Positions 1 to 7,725 of a stretch of 15,684 nt of DNA are shown piece by piece. The stretch is from JBDZUZ01 sp040255445 (GTDB taxonomy: Bacteria > Planctomycetota > Phycisphaerae > Phycisphaerales > UBA1924). A model generated the notes under the pieces. That model searched no databases. It was not told the origin of the DNA and saw only the letters and a list, made by a program, of their open reading frames with translations. Where the stretch lies: contig JBDZUZ010000092.1 in NCBI GenBank assembly GCA_040255445.1, positions 1-15,684 of the forward strand. The letters run 5' to 3'. A program made the position numbers and the translations under genes. Each line of letters starts with the position of its first letter. The first letter of the stretch is position 1.

Positions 1-1395
1 GCCCGTCGCCACGAACCGGTTCGCGAGCCACGGCAGCCGCGCCCCGGTCGCCAGTTCCGCAATGACGTACCGCTGCAGCCGCGTCGCCGAATCGAGCGTC
101 GTCGCCGCGAAGCTCGCGATGAACACACCCATGACCGCCACCGCGAAGGCGTGCGGGATGGCGAGCCCGGTTCCCGGGATGCCGATCGTGCTCACCATGT
201 TCGCCGAGCCATCGACCACCGGCGCCAGGTTGGCCCGCAGGCCCTTGTCGCCGCCCCATGTGGCGTAGTGCGTGAGCCACGCTTCCTGACCGGCCGCACC
301 GCCATCGGGACCGGCCAGCCCGACGCCGGCCACGCACGCGATGATCACCAGCACAGCCAGGAAGCCCTCGGTCAGCATCCCGCCGTAGCCGACGAACTGC
401 GCATCCTTCTCCGACCGCAACTGCCGCGATGAGCACCCCGAGGCGACCAGGCAGTGAAACCCGCTGATCGCCCCGCAGGCGATCGTGATGAACAGGAATG
501 GGAACATCGCCGGCACCACGCCCCCCGGCGTCGCCGGCTCAGGGTGCGTGTTCACCGCATCGGCCACGATCGCGGGTCGCGCCACCAGCACCCCCACCAC
601 CAGCAGCGCCATCGCCACCAGCAGCTGGATCGCGTTGATGTAGTCCCGCGGCTGCAGGAGCGTCTGCACCGGCAGCACCGCGGCGATGTAGACATACCCC
701 AGGAGCAGCAGGGTCCAGAAGACCGTCGGCGACATCACCGCCGTGATCGCCTCGGGCAGTTGCACCCATGTGCCCGGGAACGCCGCCGACAGCGCGATCG
801 TCGCGTACATCAGCCCCACGCTCACCGCGCCGCCCAGCAAGAGACTCCTTCCGCGCCGGATCCACACCCCCAGCCCCACCGCGATCGGGATCTGCAGCCA
901 GCTCGGCCACACCGAAGACGGGTACAGCGCGAAGATGTTCGCGATCACCAGCCCGAAGATCGCCAGCACGATCCACAGCCCCATCACCACCACGAGCATG
1001 AACAAGAGCCGCACCCGCGGGTTGACCACATCCCCCGCCAGGTCGCTGATCGTCCGGCCCTTGTGCCGCATCGAGATCAACAGCGAACCAAAGTCGTGCA
1101 CCGCCCCCATCACGATCGAACCGACCAGCACCCACACCAGCGCCGGCACCCACCCCCACACCACCGCGATCGCCGGCCCCACGATCGGCCCGGTCCCGGC
1201 GATCGATGTGAAGTGGTGCCCGAAGACCACATCGCGATGCGATGGGACGAAGTCGACACCGTCGTTATGCTCAACCGACGGCGGCACGCGATCCGGATCA
1301 ACACGGAAGATCCGCCGCGCCAGGTACCGCCCGTAGGTGTGGTACGCGATCAGGTAGAGAACGAGGCTGCCCAGAGCGATCGCGACCGTGCCCAT
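1..1395 (-). CDS. cstA: CstA-family carbon starvation transporter (3' end outside window)
   Basis: Integral membrane transporter of the CstA family. Family members import peptides or pyruvate and are induced by carbon limitation; the substrate here cannot be read from sequence. The 465 visible residues start at ATG 1395, with an in-frame TGA two codons upstream and a GGGAG site about 10 bases before the start, so the start is secure. Family hallmarks are the GHHFTSIAGTGPIVGP stretch (residues 59-74), then GAVHDFGSLLISMRHKGR (97-114), and AISGFHCLVASG with GYGGML further on. Many hydrophobic segments follow one another, including residues 1-19, 73-100 and 128-155. The E. coli protein is about 700 residues, so roughly the C-terminal third lies off the left edge. 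Where E. coli has Thr-Thr after the conserved SG, this protein has Cys-Ser. It is divergent from psuG, with 89 bases between the start codons. Naming is confident; the substrate is unknown. Confidence 0.95.
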   Translation of the reverse strand, partial: MGTVAIALGSLVLYLIAYHTYGRYLARRIFRVDPDRVPPSVEHNDGVDFVPSHRDVVFGHHFTSIAGTGPIVGPAIAVVWGWVPALVWVLVGSIVMGAVHDFGSLLISMRHKGRTISDLAGDVVNPRVRLLFMLVVVMGLWIVLAIFGLVIANIFALYPSSVWPSWLQIPIAVGLGVWIRRGRSLLLGGAVSVGLMYATIALSAAFPGTWVQLPEAITAVMSPTVFWTLLLLGYVYIAAVLPVQTLLQPRDYINAIQLLVAMALLVVGVLVARPAIVADAVNTHPEPATPGGVVPAMFPFLFITIACGAISGFHCLVASGCSSRQLRSEKDAQFVGYGGMLTEGFLAVLVIIACVAGVGLAGPDGGAAGQEAWLTHYATWGGDKGLRANLAPVVDGSANMVSTIGIPGTGLAIPHAFAVAVMGVFIASFAATTLDSATRLQRYVIAELATGARLPWLANRFVATG

Positions 1396-1484
1396 GCCTC
1401 AAGCGTCTCCCGGGCCGATGCGAGTTCCGCGGCCCCGCCCCATGCTACCGCAACGCGGCGAGACCTCGCGAACGGAGTCGATTC

Positions 1485-2390
1485 ATGGCCAGAGAGGTCG
1501 AGTGTCGGGTCGGCAGGTACGCGGTCGCGCTCGAGACGACCCTGCTCGCGCACGGCGTGCCACGGTCCGAGGGGAAGACCCTGGGCCACGCCCTCGAACA
1601 GATCGTCCGCGATGCCGGCGGCGAGCCCGCGACCGTCGGCATCATCGAAGGCCGCCCCGTCGTCGGCATGTCGGAAACCGATCTTGCCGCGTTCCTCGCA
1701 ACGCCCGACATCCCCAAGACCAACACCGCCAACCTCGGCCTGATGCTCCACCAGCGCCGGACCGCCGCGACGACCGTCAGCGCGACCATGGAACTCGCCG
1801 CCGCCGCGGGCGTCCGACTCTTCGCCACCGGCGGGCTTGGCGGCATCCACCGCGGCTACGGCGAGCACCTCGATATCAGCGCCGACCTCGCCGCGTTCAC
1901 TCGCTTCCCCGTCGCGGTCGTCGCCAGCGGTGTGAAGTCCATCCTCGATGTCGTCGCAACCCGCGAAGCGCTCGAGACCCTCGGCGTCCCCGTCGTCGGC
2001 TTTGGCACAGACCGCTTCCCCGCCTTCTACACCGCCGAGAGCGATGCCGGCGTGGATGCCCGCTTCGACGATGTCGCCGACCTCGCCGCATTCATCACCG
2101 CCGAGATCGAACGCACCGGCCGCGGCGTCCTCATCGCCAACCCGCCCCCCGCCGAGCACGCCATCCCCCGCGCCTCCTTCGAACGGTGGCTCAGCGAAGC
2201 CATGGACGAGGCGACCAAAGCCAACATCACCGGCCGCGATGCCACACCCTTCCTGCTCGGCCGGCTTCACGAACGCTCCGACCGCCGCACCCTGCGGACC
2301 AACCTCGAACTCGTGAAGTCCAACGCCCGCCTCGCGGGCCTGCTCTCGCGCGAGCTCAAGGCCGCGGCGGACCCGGACCGCGCCCGATAA
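1485..2390 (+). CDS. psuG: Pseudouridine-5'-phosphate glycosidase
   Basis: Cytosolic enzyme that reversibly splits the C-C glycosidic bond of pseudouridine 5'-phosphate into uracil and ribose 5-phosphate (PsuG/IndA family). The 301 residues match the family's usual ~310. The ATG at 1485 has GGAG seven bases upstream. The four active-site residues known from E. coli PsuG (Glu31, Lys93, Asp149, Lys166) appear at a constant offset: Glu17 in ALETTLLAHG, Lys78 in IPKTNTANL, Asp134 in ISADL and Lys151 in ASGVKSILD, the last being the Schiff-base lysine. Other signatures are TVSATMELA, FATGGLGGIHR and the phosphate/metal-region GFGTDRFPAFY. The kinase PsuK, which makes the substrate and is often adjacent or fused, is not in the window. 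The reading frame stays open 81 codons upstream, but that part is antisense to cstA and is not protein-like. Confidence 0.96.
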   Translation: MAREVECRVGRYAVALETTLLAHGVPRSEGKTLGHALEQIVRDAGGEPATVGIIEGRPVVGMSETDLAAFLATPDIPKTNTANLGLMLHQRRTAATTVSATMELAAAAGVRLFATGGLGGIHRGYGEHLDISADLAAFTRFPVAVVASGVKSILDVVATREALETLGVPVVGFGTDRFPAFYTAESDAGVDARFDDVADLAAFITAEIERTGRGVLIANPPPAEHAIPRASFERWLSEAMDEATKANITGRDATPFLLGRLHERSDRRTLRTNLELVKSNARLAGLLSRELKAAADPDRAR

Positions 2391-2397
2391 TTCGGGC
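2382..2397 (+). terminator. Small hairpin spanning the psuG stop codon
   Basis: A 6-bp GC-rich stem (GCCCGA with TCGGGC) closes a four-base loop, TAAT, that includes the TAA stop codon. No T-run follows, so it is not a classic intrinsic terminator. It might act as a weak pause or mRNA-end structure. Confidence 0.25.
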
Positions 2398-2530
2398 CGC
2401 CACCGCCCGACGGCCCCTCTCAATCCGTCGACTCTTCACGGACTGTTCGCATCCCGCTCATCCCGGGCTCTAATAGTCTTGCTCGCCAACAAGCCCACCA
2501 GCCCACCGACCGACCGCCGCTGGAGCCGTC

Positions 2531-4720
2531 ATGCACCGACCGATCCGTACCGCCTCGCTCATCGCCGCCGCCGGCCTCTGCGCTCTATCAGGCGCCGTCG
2601 CGGCACAGGACAGCGTCTCCCGCAACGCCGACGGCGGCAACGGTCTCCCCGGAGATGCGCTGAGCCCCTGGGGTATCGGCCCCGCCCAGCGCGCCAACTA
2701 CATCGTCGACCTCGCGCCCTTCACCACGTCACGCGGCACCTCTTTCGGTATCGCCCCCGTCATGAAGTCCGGCGCCACCCGCGCCACGACCTTCACCGCC
2801 ATCAACGGCGTATCGACGCTCAGCCCCACCGTCATGACCGCCGCCGCAGCCCCCGCGGCGAACTACCAACTCTGGACCGCCCCCGCCGCCGGCGTGAACC
2901 CCGCGGCCAACGACCTGAACCTCGTGACCTCGGTCAACCCGCCCGCCACGCTGTCGGTCCTGGGCCTCGCGGTCTTCGACTTCGATCTCACACCGATCTC
3001 CGGCGGCTCGGTCTTCACCAACCAGATCACTGCCGGCCAGATCGCCTTCGACCCCGCCGCGCCCGACCGCCTCTACGTCACCCGCGTCATCGCCGCGGTC
3101 AACAACCCTTCCGGTCAGGGCGACCGCTCGCAGCTCGGCCTCGGCGGCGTTGATGCGACCGGCAAGGTCATCTTCCGCGCCGACGGTTTCAACGCAACCG
3201 GGCCTTCCGAACTCGTCATCAACGGGGACCGGTACCTCCGCATCGACACCACCCGCCGCGGCTACCTCCCCAACCTCATCGACCGCAACGGCGGCTCCGA
3301 CACCGCGGCGACGACCGTGCTGCTGAGCTCCACAACCGACACGCTGCCGCCCCCCACCGTCGGCATCGCCCCCGACCGCTCGCCGCTCCTCGCGACCAAC
3401 CTCAAGGGCCAGTTCCGCTACGAGTCATCCCCCGGTGTCTTCGGCCTCGCAACGTCGCACCGCGGCGGCACGCTCGATCAGCGCGGCGGCGTTTCCGCCT
3501 CGCCCGCCGTGCTCTTCCCCAACACCGTCGGCACCGGCGCTGTCATCGCCCGCACCGCCGCGGGACGCAACGACACCATCAGCGTCTTCGGGATGAACGC
3601 GGTCGGCGCGCCGGTCACCTCGCGCTCCTTCGTCGTCCCCGCGACACTCACCGATCCCTGCGATGCCTTCCCCTGGCCTGTCGCCGGCGGTGAGTTCCGC
3701 CACTACGACAGCCAGATTCTTTTCCGCGGCGGCAGCGCTCAGGTCGCCGTCGGTCGCGATGCCGCCGGCCGCGGCCTCGCCGCCGCAACCGTCTCACACG
3801 GCTCGGGCTCCGGCTCCGACAACCCGTACAACGCGATCGCCGTCGTCCGCTTTGATCCCGCCAACGCCGGCACGCCCGCGCAGTGGGCCACCGTCGCCTG
3901 GGTCAACGCCGCGACCAGCACCGGCAAAGCCATCACCGGCGATTACGGCGCCGACGGCGTGCCGAACACCAGCGACGCCGGCGAAGGCGACGGCGTCATC
4001 GACGCGACCGATGCCCCCATCGGCCGCCTCGCCGCGGCCAGCGAGGGGGCGCTCGCCCTCCCTGGCCCATCGCTTTCCGCCCCCGCCATCGACAGCTTCG
4101 GCAACATCTACTTCATCGCCGCCGTCGCTCTGCGTGATCTCGACAACGGCCAGATCGTCAACCGCTACACGACCGCGCTCGTCCGCGGGCTCTGCGACCC
4201 CACATCGGTGTGCTACACGCTCGAGCTCGTGCTCGCCCCAGGCGACATCGTCGCGGGACGCAACTCCGCGACCAACTACGTGATCGATTCGCTCCAGCTC
4301 GGCGACAGTGATTCGGTCTCGACCGCCAGCCTCTGGCCCAGCTCGATCGCGCAGCAGCCGTGGAACAACGAGCCCGTCGCCGCCGACGCCGCCGACCCGC
4401 GCCATCTGGGCGGCCTCGCGCTCTCGGCCCGCATCGTCTACGACCGCAACGCCGACGGAGCGTTCGCCGACCCGACCCGCGCCGGCAACAGCGCCAGCCC
4501 CGATGAGGCCTACAATGCCGTCCTCTACATCGCGTACGCCGGCAGCGCCGACACCTACTGCCCCGCCGATTACGACGGCTCGGGCGGCATCGACGGCGAC
4601 GACATCGCCGCGTTCTTCACCGACTGGCAGCAGGGCGAGGCCGATGTCGACCGCTCCGGCGGGACCGACGGCGACGACATCACCTTCTTCTTCGCGGTGT
4701 GGCAGGCGGGCGGCTGCTGA
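2531..4720 (+). CDS. Secreted protein with C-terminal dockerin-like (GC-type) domain
   Basis: Exported protein of 729 residues and unknown function. The ATG has GGAG five bases upstream. A Sec signal peptide is clear: basic start (HRPIR), hydrophobic core at residues 8-21, and cleavage likely after Ala24 or Ala25 (AVA/AQD). The large middle is rich in Ala, Thr, Asp and Gly. It reads as an all-beta extracellular domain, for example with repeated AVDFDLTPI- and NRDGGSD-like turns, and I recognise no catalytic family in it. Around residues 470-497 an Asp/Gly-rich stretch (GDYGADGVPNTSD, GDGVIDATD) looks like an extra calcium-binding loop. The end (677-729) holds two dockerin-type loops, DYDGSGGIDGDD (680-691) and DVDRSGGTDGDD (705-716), each followed by an aromatic helix, and finishes in Gly-Gly-Cys. 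Such tails occur on many exported planctomycete proteins. Their role, presumably anchoring or sorting, is inferred. Convergent with the receiver gene. Confidence 0.85.
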   Translation: MHRPIRTASLIAAAGLCALSGAVAAQDSVSRNADGGNGLPGDALSPWGIGPAQRANYIVDLAPFTTSRGTSFGIAPVMKSGATRATTFTAINGVSTLSPTVMTAAAAPAANYQLWTAPAAGVNPAANDLNLVTSVNPPATLSVLGLAVFDFDLTPISGGSVFTNQITAGQIAFDPAAPDRLYVTRVIAAVNNPSGQGDRSQLGLGGVDATGKVIFRADGFNATGPSELVINGDRYLRIDTTRRGYLPNLIDRNGGSDTAATTVLLSSTTDTLPPPTVGIAPDRSPLLATNLKGQFRYESSPGVFGLATSHRGGTLDQRGGVSASPAVLFPNTVGTGAVIARTAAGRNDTISVFGMNAVGAPVTSRSFVVPATLTDPCDAFPWPVAGGEFRHYDSQILFRGGSAQVAVGRDAAGRGLAAATVSHGSGSGSDNPYNAIAVVRFDPANAGTPAQWATVAWVNAATSTGKAITGDYGADGVPNTSDAGEGDGVIDATDAPIGRLAAASEGALALPGPSLSAPAIDSFGNIYFIAAVALRDLDNGQIVNRYTTALVRGLCDPTSVCYTLELVLAPGDIVAGRNSATNYVIDSLQLGDSDSVSTASLWPSSIAQQPWNNEPVAADAADPRHLGGLALSARIVYDRNADGAFADPTRAGNSASPDEAYNAVLYIAYAGSADTYCPADYDGSGGIDGDDIAAFFTDWQQGEADVDRSGGTDGDDITFFFAVWQAGGC

Positions 4721-4727
4721 TCAGCCG
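4711..4727 (+). terminator. Hairpin at the end of the dockerin gene
   Basis: A 6-bp stem (CGGCTG with CAGCCG) and a 5-base loop sit across the TGA stop of the dockerin-tailed gene, in the 127-base gap before the converging receiver gene. No U-tract follows. It may be a weak or Rho-assisted end signal. Confidence 0.25.
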
Positions 4728-4847
4728 TGACATCGGCGACCACGCCGATAGGGAGACGCCGCTCGCGCAGCGCCACACCGGACCTGCCGACGCTTCGCCC
4801 GCGTTCGCCCACCTCCACTCATGCTCGCTCGCGAAGCGCGGCCTTCT

Positions 4848-5363
4848 TCACATGTGCTGGCTGCCCGGCGTCTGCCGCCGGAGCTCCGCGATCGTCTCCT
4901 GAAGCTGCCGCTGCAGCAGGCCAAGCTTCAAAAGCGAACGCACCCGTGTGAGCAGTTCCAGCCGGTTCACCGGCTTGGTCAGGAAATCATCCGCGCCGCT
5001 CTCAACCGCCCGCTCGACATCAGACACCTCGTTCAGCGCGGTCACCATCACGATCGGGATGTTCCGCGTCGCCGGGTCCTGCTTGATCCGCGAGCAGACC
5101 TGGAACCCGCTCATCCGCGGCATCATCACGTCCAGCAGGATCAGGTCCGGCCGCTTCTCCGCCACCGTCTCCACCGCCTCAACCCCGTCCCGCGCGATCC
5201 GCAGCTCGCAGCCGATTTCCTCCAGATACGCGAGCAGCAATTCCAGATTCTGCTCGTTGTCGTCGGCCACCAGCACCGAACAGCCCGACAGGTCGAGCTG
5301 CACCGGCCCCGATTCGGGCTGCGTGCGGGGATCGGACGTGGTCTTGCTCGTATCGATCGCCAT
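4848..5363 (-). CDS. Stand-alone CheY-like response-regulator receiver protein
   Basis: A 171-residue cytosolic phospho-acceptor protein of a two-component system. The start ATG at 5363 is preceded by GGAGG four bases away, so the longer open frame upstream is not used. Residues 1-25 are a polar, probably disordered leader. Residues 28-145 form a complete receiver domain with acidic pair Asp34/Asp35, phospho-acceptor Asp78 in LILLDVMMPRMSG, switch Thr108 in VMVTAL and Lys130 in FLTKPVN. The last ~35 residues (LLTRVRSLLKLGLLQRQLQ and on) form an amphipathic helix or coiled coil, as often seen linking receivers to output domains, but here the protein ends. There is no DNA-binding, GGDEF or kinase domain and no partner histidine kinase in the window. 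It may work through protein contacts, in the manner of DivK or CheY. The partner is unknown. Confidence 0.9.
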   Translation of the reverse strand: MAIDTSKTTSDPRTQPESGPVQLDLSGCSVLVADDNEQNLELLLAYLEEIGCELRIARDGVEAVETVAEKRPDLILLDVMMPRMSGFQVCSRIKQDPATRNIPIVMVTALNEVSDVERAVESGADDFLTKPVNRLELLTRVRSLLKLGLLQRQLQETIAELRRQTPGSQHM

Positions 5364-5548
5364 CGGGCCTCCGGAGTGGTCAGGGGCGGCCGCCGCCCCG
5401 GGAGGCCATCGTATCGGACTGACCCGTCGTGGAAACCCCGGCGGATTCGCGGAATGATGACGACCGGCCCGCGCTCCCGGCCGCCCGCCCTCCGCCCACC
5501 CCGCGCGATCACCCTCGCCGCATCCGTCCCGCGCTGAGAGAACCCGAC

Positions 5549-6007
5549 ATGGCCGCCGCAACCCACAAGCCCCGCTCCGCCTGGGAGAACCGCTTCAAGA
5601 CCCCCACCGCGGACCAGCTCGTGTCGGCCCTGGAGACGCAGCCCGCCGGCATCCTCAAGAACGTCCGCGAAGCCCTCGCGGCGATCCCGGGCGCGTCCGA
5701 GAAGGTCGAGTGGGCCGGTGTCTGGAACTGGTGCTTCGTCTGGCGCATCGTCGAGGGCAGCGACCCCGCGTGGGTCTACATCGTCCCCGACCCCGCCAAA
5801 CTCCGCGTCTCGATCCCGGTCGCCGATTGCGTTGTCGAGCACCTCCCCCTCCGCAAGCTCTCACGCTACGGCCGCGAGGGGATTTCCACGAGCCCGCTCG
5901 TGGGCGAGACCCGCTGGCCGCTCTGGGAAGTCACCGCCAAGACCCAGGCCGAGGAACTCGCCCTGCTCGCCGCCGCCCTCGCCCAGCCACGCGACAATGG
6001 CAAGTGA
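5549..6007 (+). CDS. Conserved-looking hypothetical protein, 152 residues
   Basis: Small soluble protein that I cannot assign to a family. The ATG at 5549 has a GAGAG site eight bases upstream, and the sequence becomes protein-like from MAAATHKP onward. The open frame before it is Arg/Pro-rich antisense-type sequence. It has no signal peptide or membrane segment. Aromatic, strand-forming stretches are prominent: VEWAGVWNWCFVWRI (about residues 51-65), then DPAWVYIVPDP, followed by a basic segment (LRKLSRYGREG) and a C-terminal Ala/Leu-rich helix. This suggests a single small alpha/beta domain, perhaps one of the short DUF families with YdhG-like folds, but that is only an impression. It is divergent from the receiver gene (185 bases between starts) and lies 186 bases ahead of dacB in the same direction. 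A shared function with either neighbour is not evident. Confidence 0.75.
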   Translation: MAAATHKPRSAWENRFKTPTADQLVSALETQPAGILKNVREALAAIPGASEKVEWAGVWNWCFVWRIVEGSDPAWVYIVPDPAKLRVSIPVADCVVEHLPLRKLSRYGREGISTSPLVGETRWPLWEVTAKTQAEELALLAAALAQPRDNGK

Positions 6008-6009
6008 TC

Positions 6010-6022
6010 GCACGGCCCGTGC
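6010..6022 (+). terminator. Short hairpin just after the 152-residue gene
   Basis: A 5-bp stem (GCACG with CGTGC) with a 3-base loop begins three bases after the stop codon at 6005-6007. No T-run follows. It is weak and may be chance in such GC-rich DNA. Confidence 0.2.
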
Positions 6023-6193
6023 CGCCCGATCCGCCGTTTCCGGGTGGGAGACCACTGAATCAGGCGGCACACGGCCCTTCGCTGGAGTGAAGCGGCCGCG
6101 ATGGTCGATTCCATCCTGCCGCGGGTCCGTCCTCGCCGGATGAAAACCGACCCGGGCATCTGGGTCCGGAAGGCCGTCAGGGAGAAGTTGGTG

Positions 6194-7723
6194 ATGCAGC
6201 GAGAGGGTGTCCGCGCGTCGTTTGTTCACGTCCTCGCGTCCGTCGTGGCCCTCGGCCTCGCCGCGACCGCGCTCGCCGACGATCTGAACGATGAAGTCCG
6301 CCGCCTCGTGGCCCGGGGCAAGCTCGGAAGCGCTGTCGTCGGCATCAGCCTCTACGACACCACCACGAACGAGGCCCTCGCCTCCGTCAACGCCGACACC
6401 CCGCTCACCCCCGCCTCCAACATGAAGGTCCTCACCAGCGGCGCCGCCGCACTGGTGCTCGGCTCCGAATTCGTCTTTCGCACCGAGGTCATCGCCGACG
6501 GCGACCGCCTCGTCGTCCGCGGCTCGGGCGACCCCGCCCTCGCCGACCCCGAGGTCCTCGCACGCACCGAGCCCCGCCTCACCGCGGCGGATGTCCTCCG
6601 CCTCCTCGCCGAGGCCGTGAAGCAGAGCGGTGTCACCACGATCCGCGAGATCGTTGTCGACGACCGCGTCTTCGACCGCAACTTCACGCACCCGGGATGG
6701 CCCGTCGAACAACTCAACCGCAGCTACTGCGCTCAGGTCGCCGGCCTCAACTTCCACGCCAACGTGCTCGCCGTCTTCCCGCGCCCCAACCCCGACGGCC
6801 TCGGCCGCGCCCCGCTCGTCGCCCTCGAACCCTTCGCCCCGTGGATCCGCATCGACAACCGCGGCCGCACCGTCGGCGAAGGCCAGAACACCACCTGGCT
6901 CACCCGCGACACCGACTCCAACGACTTCACGCTCCGCGGCGATGTCCGCTACCCCGCCCGCGAGCCCGTCGAGGTCACCGTCAACAACACGCCCGACTTC
7001 TTCGGCGCACTGCTCGCCGATGCGCTCCTGGCTCAGGGCATCACCGTCGGCTCCGCGAACAAGCCCGGCCCCCGCCCCACCGCCGTCCGCCTCGCCGCGC
7101 TCGATGAAGACCTCACCGGCGGCCGCGCTGTCGCCGTTGTCACCACGCCCCTGGGCGAGGTCCTCCGCCGCTGCAACACCGACTCGATGAACATGTACGC
7201 GGAGGCCCTCCTCAAGCGGATGGGCCACGCGGTCACGCGCGATGCAGGCTCGTGGGACAACGGCGCCGCCGTGCTCCGCATGCTGCTGACCGAGAAACTC
7301 GGCCCCGCCTTCGCCGCGTCGACCACCATCTCCGACGGTTCGGGCATGTCCCGCACCAACCTGGTGACGCCGCTGACCCTCACCCGCTGGCTCGATGTCC
7401 TCGCCGATGACCCATCGGTGTCGCAGGTCTTCATCGAATCGCTCGCCGCGCCCGGCGATGGCACGCTCCGCCGCCGCTTCAACAACGAGAAACTCTTCAA
7501 CGACCTCCGCGCCAAGAGCGGCTACATCAACGGCGTCCGCACCCTCTCGGGCTACGTGACCGACCCGCAGTCGGGCCGCCGCGTCGCCTTCAGCGTGATG
7601 GTGAACAACATCACCACCGGCGAACAGCACCAGGCCGCGCTCACGCTCCACGAGGATGTCGTCAAGCTCGTCGACCGCTGGCTCGAGACCCAGTCCGCCC
7701 GCGAGCCCAAAATCGGCGGGTAA
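6194..7723 (+). CDS. dacB: D-alanyl-D-alanine carboxypeptidase/endopeptidase, PBP4 (DacB) type
   Basis: Periplasmic class C penicillin-binding protein (peptidase family S13). Family members trim the terminal D-Ala of peptidoglycan stem peptides and cut cross-links. The 509 residues compare with 477 in E. coli DacB. I chose the ATG at 6194 because a signal peptide starts there (MQREGVRASF, hydrophobic core 10-26, cleavage after ATALA at about residue 28) and GGGAG lies nine bases upstream; the frame is open another 31 codons without good signals. The catalytic motifs are in order: SNMK with nucleophile Ser75 and general base Lys78, the SxN-region DGSGMSRTN (381-389), and KSG (441-443), where E. 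coli has KTG. The ~300 residues between the first two motifs hold the inserted domains usual for this family. It ends two bases from the stop of the converging ubiD gene. Its presence implies a peptidoglycan wall. Confidence 0.94.
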   Translation: MQREGVRASFVHVLASVVALGLAATALADDLNDEVRRLVARGKLGSAVVGISLYDTTTNEALASVNADTPLTPASNMKVLTSGAAALVLGSEFVFRTEVIADGDRLVVRGSGDPALADPEVLARTEPRLTAADVLRLLAEAVKQSGVTTIREIVVDDRVFDRNFTHPGWPVEQLNRSYCAQVAGLNFHANVLAVFPRPNPDGLGRAPLVALEPFAPWIRIDNRGRTVGEGQNTTWLTRDTDSNDFTLRGDVRYPAREPVEVTVNNTPDFFGALLADALLAQGITVGSANKPGPRPTAVRLAALDEDLTGGRAVAVVTTPLGEVLRRCNTDSMNMYAEALLKRMGHAVTRDAGSWDNGAAVLRMLLTEKLGPAFAASTTISDGSGMSRTNLVTPLTLTRWLDVLADDPSVSQVFIESLAAPGDGTLRRRFNNEKLFNDLRAKSGYINGVRTLSGYVTDPQSGRRVAFSVMVNNITTGEQHQAALTLHEDVVKLVDRWLETQSAREPKIGG

Positions 7724-7725
7724 AA

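Noticed and set aside
454..1743. 429-residue open frame on the + strand, rich in Arg, His and Pro
   Set aside because: It is antisense to cstA and then runs into psuG in the wrong frame. Its residue composition is typical of shadow frames in GC-rich DNA.
1350..2423. 357-residue minus-strand frame across psuG
   Set aside because: Gly/Ala/Glu-rich antisense frame with no family features. psuG on the other strand has all its catalytic residues.
2441..2480. Possible sigma-70-like promoter before the dockerin gene (TAATAG at 2471-2476)
   Set aside because: The -10-like hexamer stands out in GC-rich DNA, but no -35 box fits at 16-18 bases. Too weak to list as a feature.
5861..7651. 596-residue minus-strand frame opposite dacB
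   Set aside because: Low-complexity Gly/Ala/Glu/Asp sequence without domains. dacB carries the signal peptide and the catalytic motifs in order.
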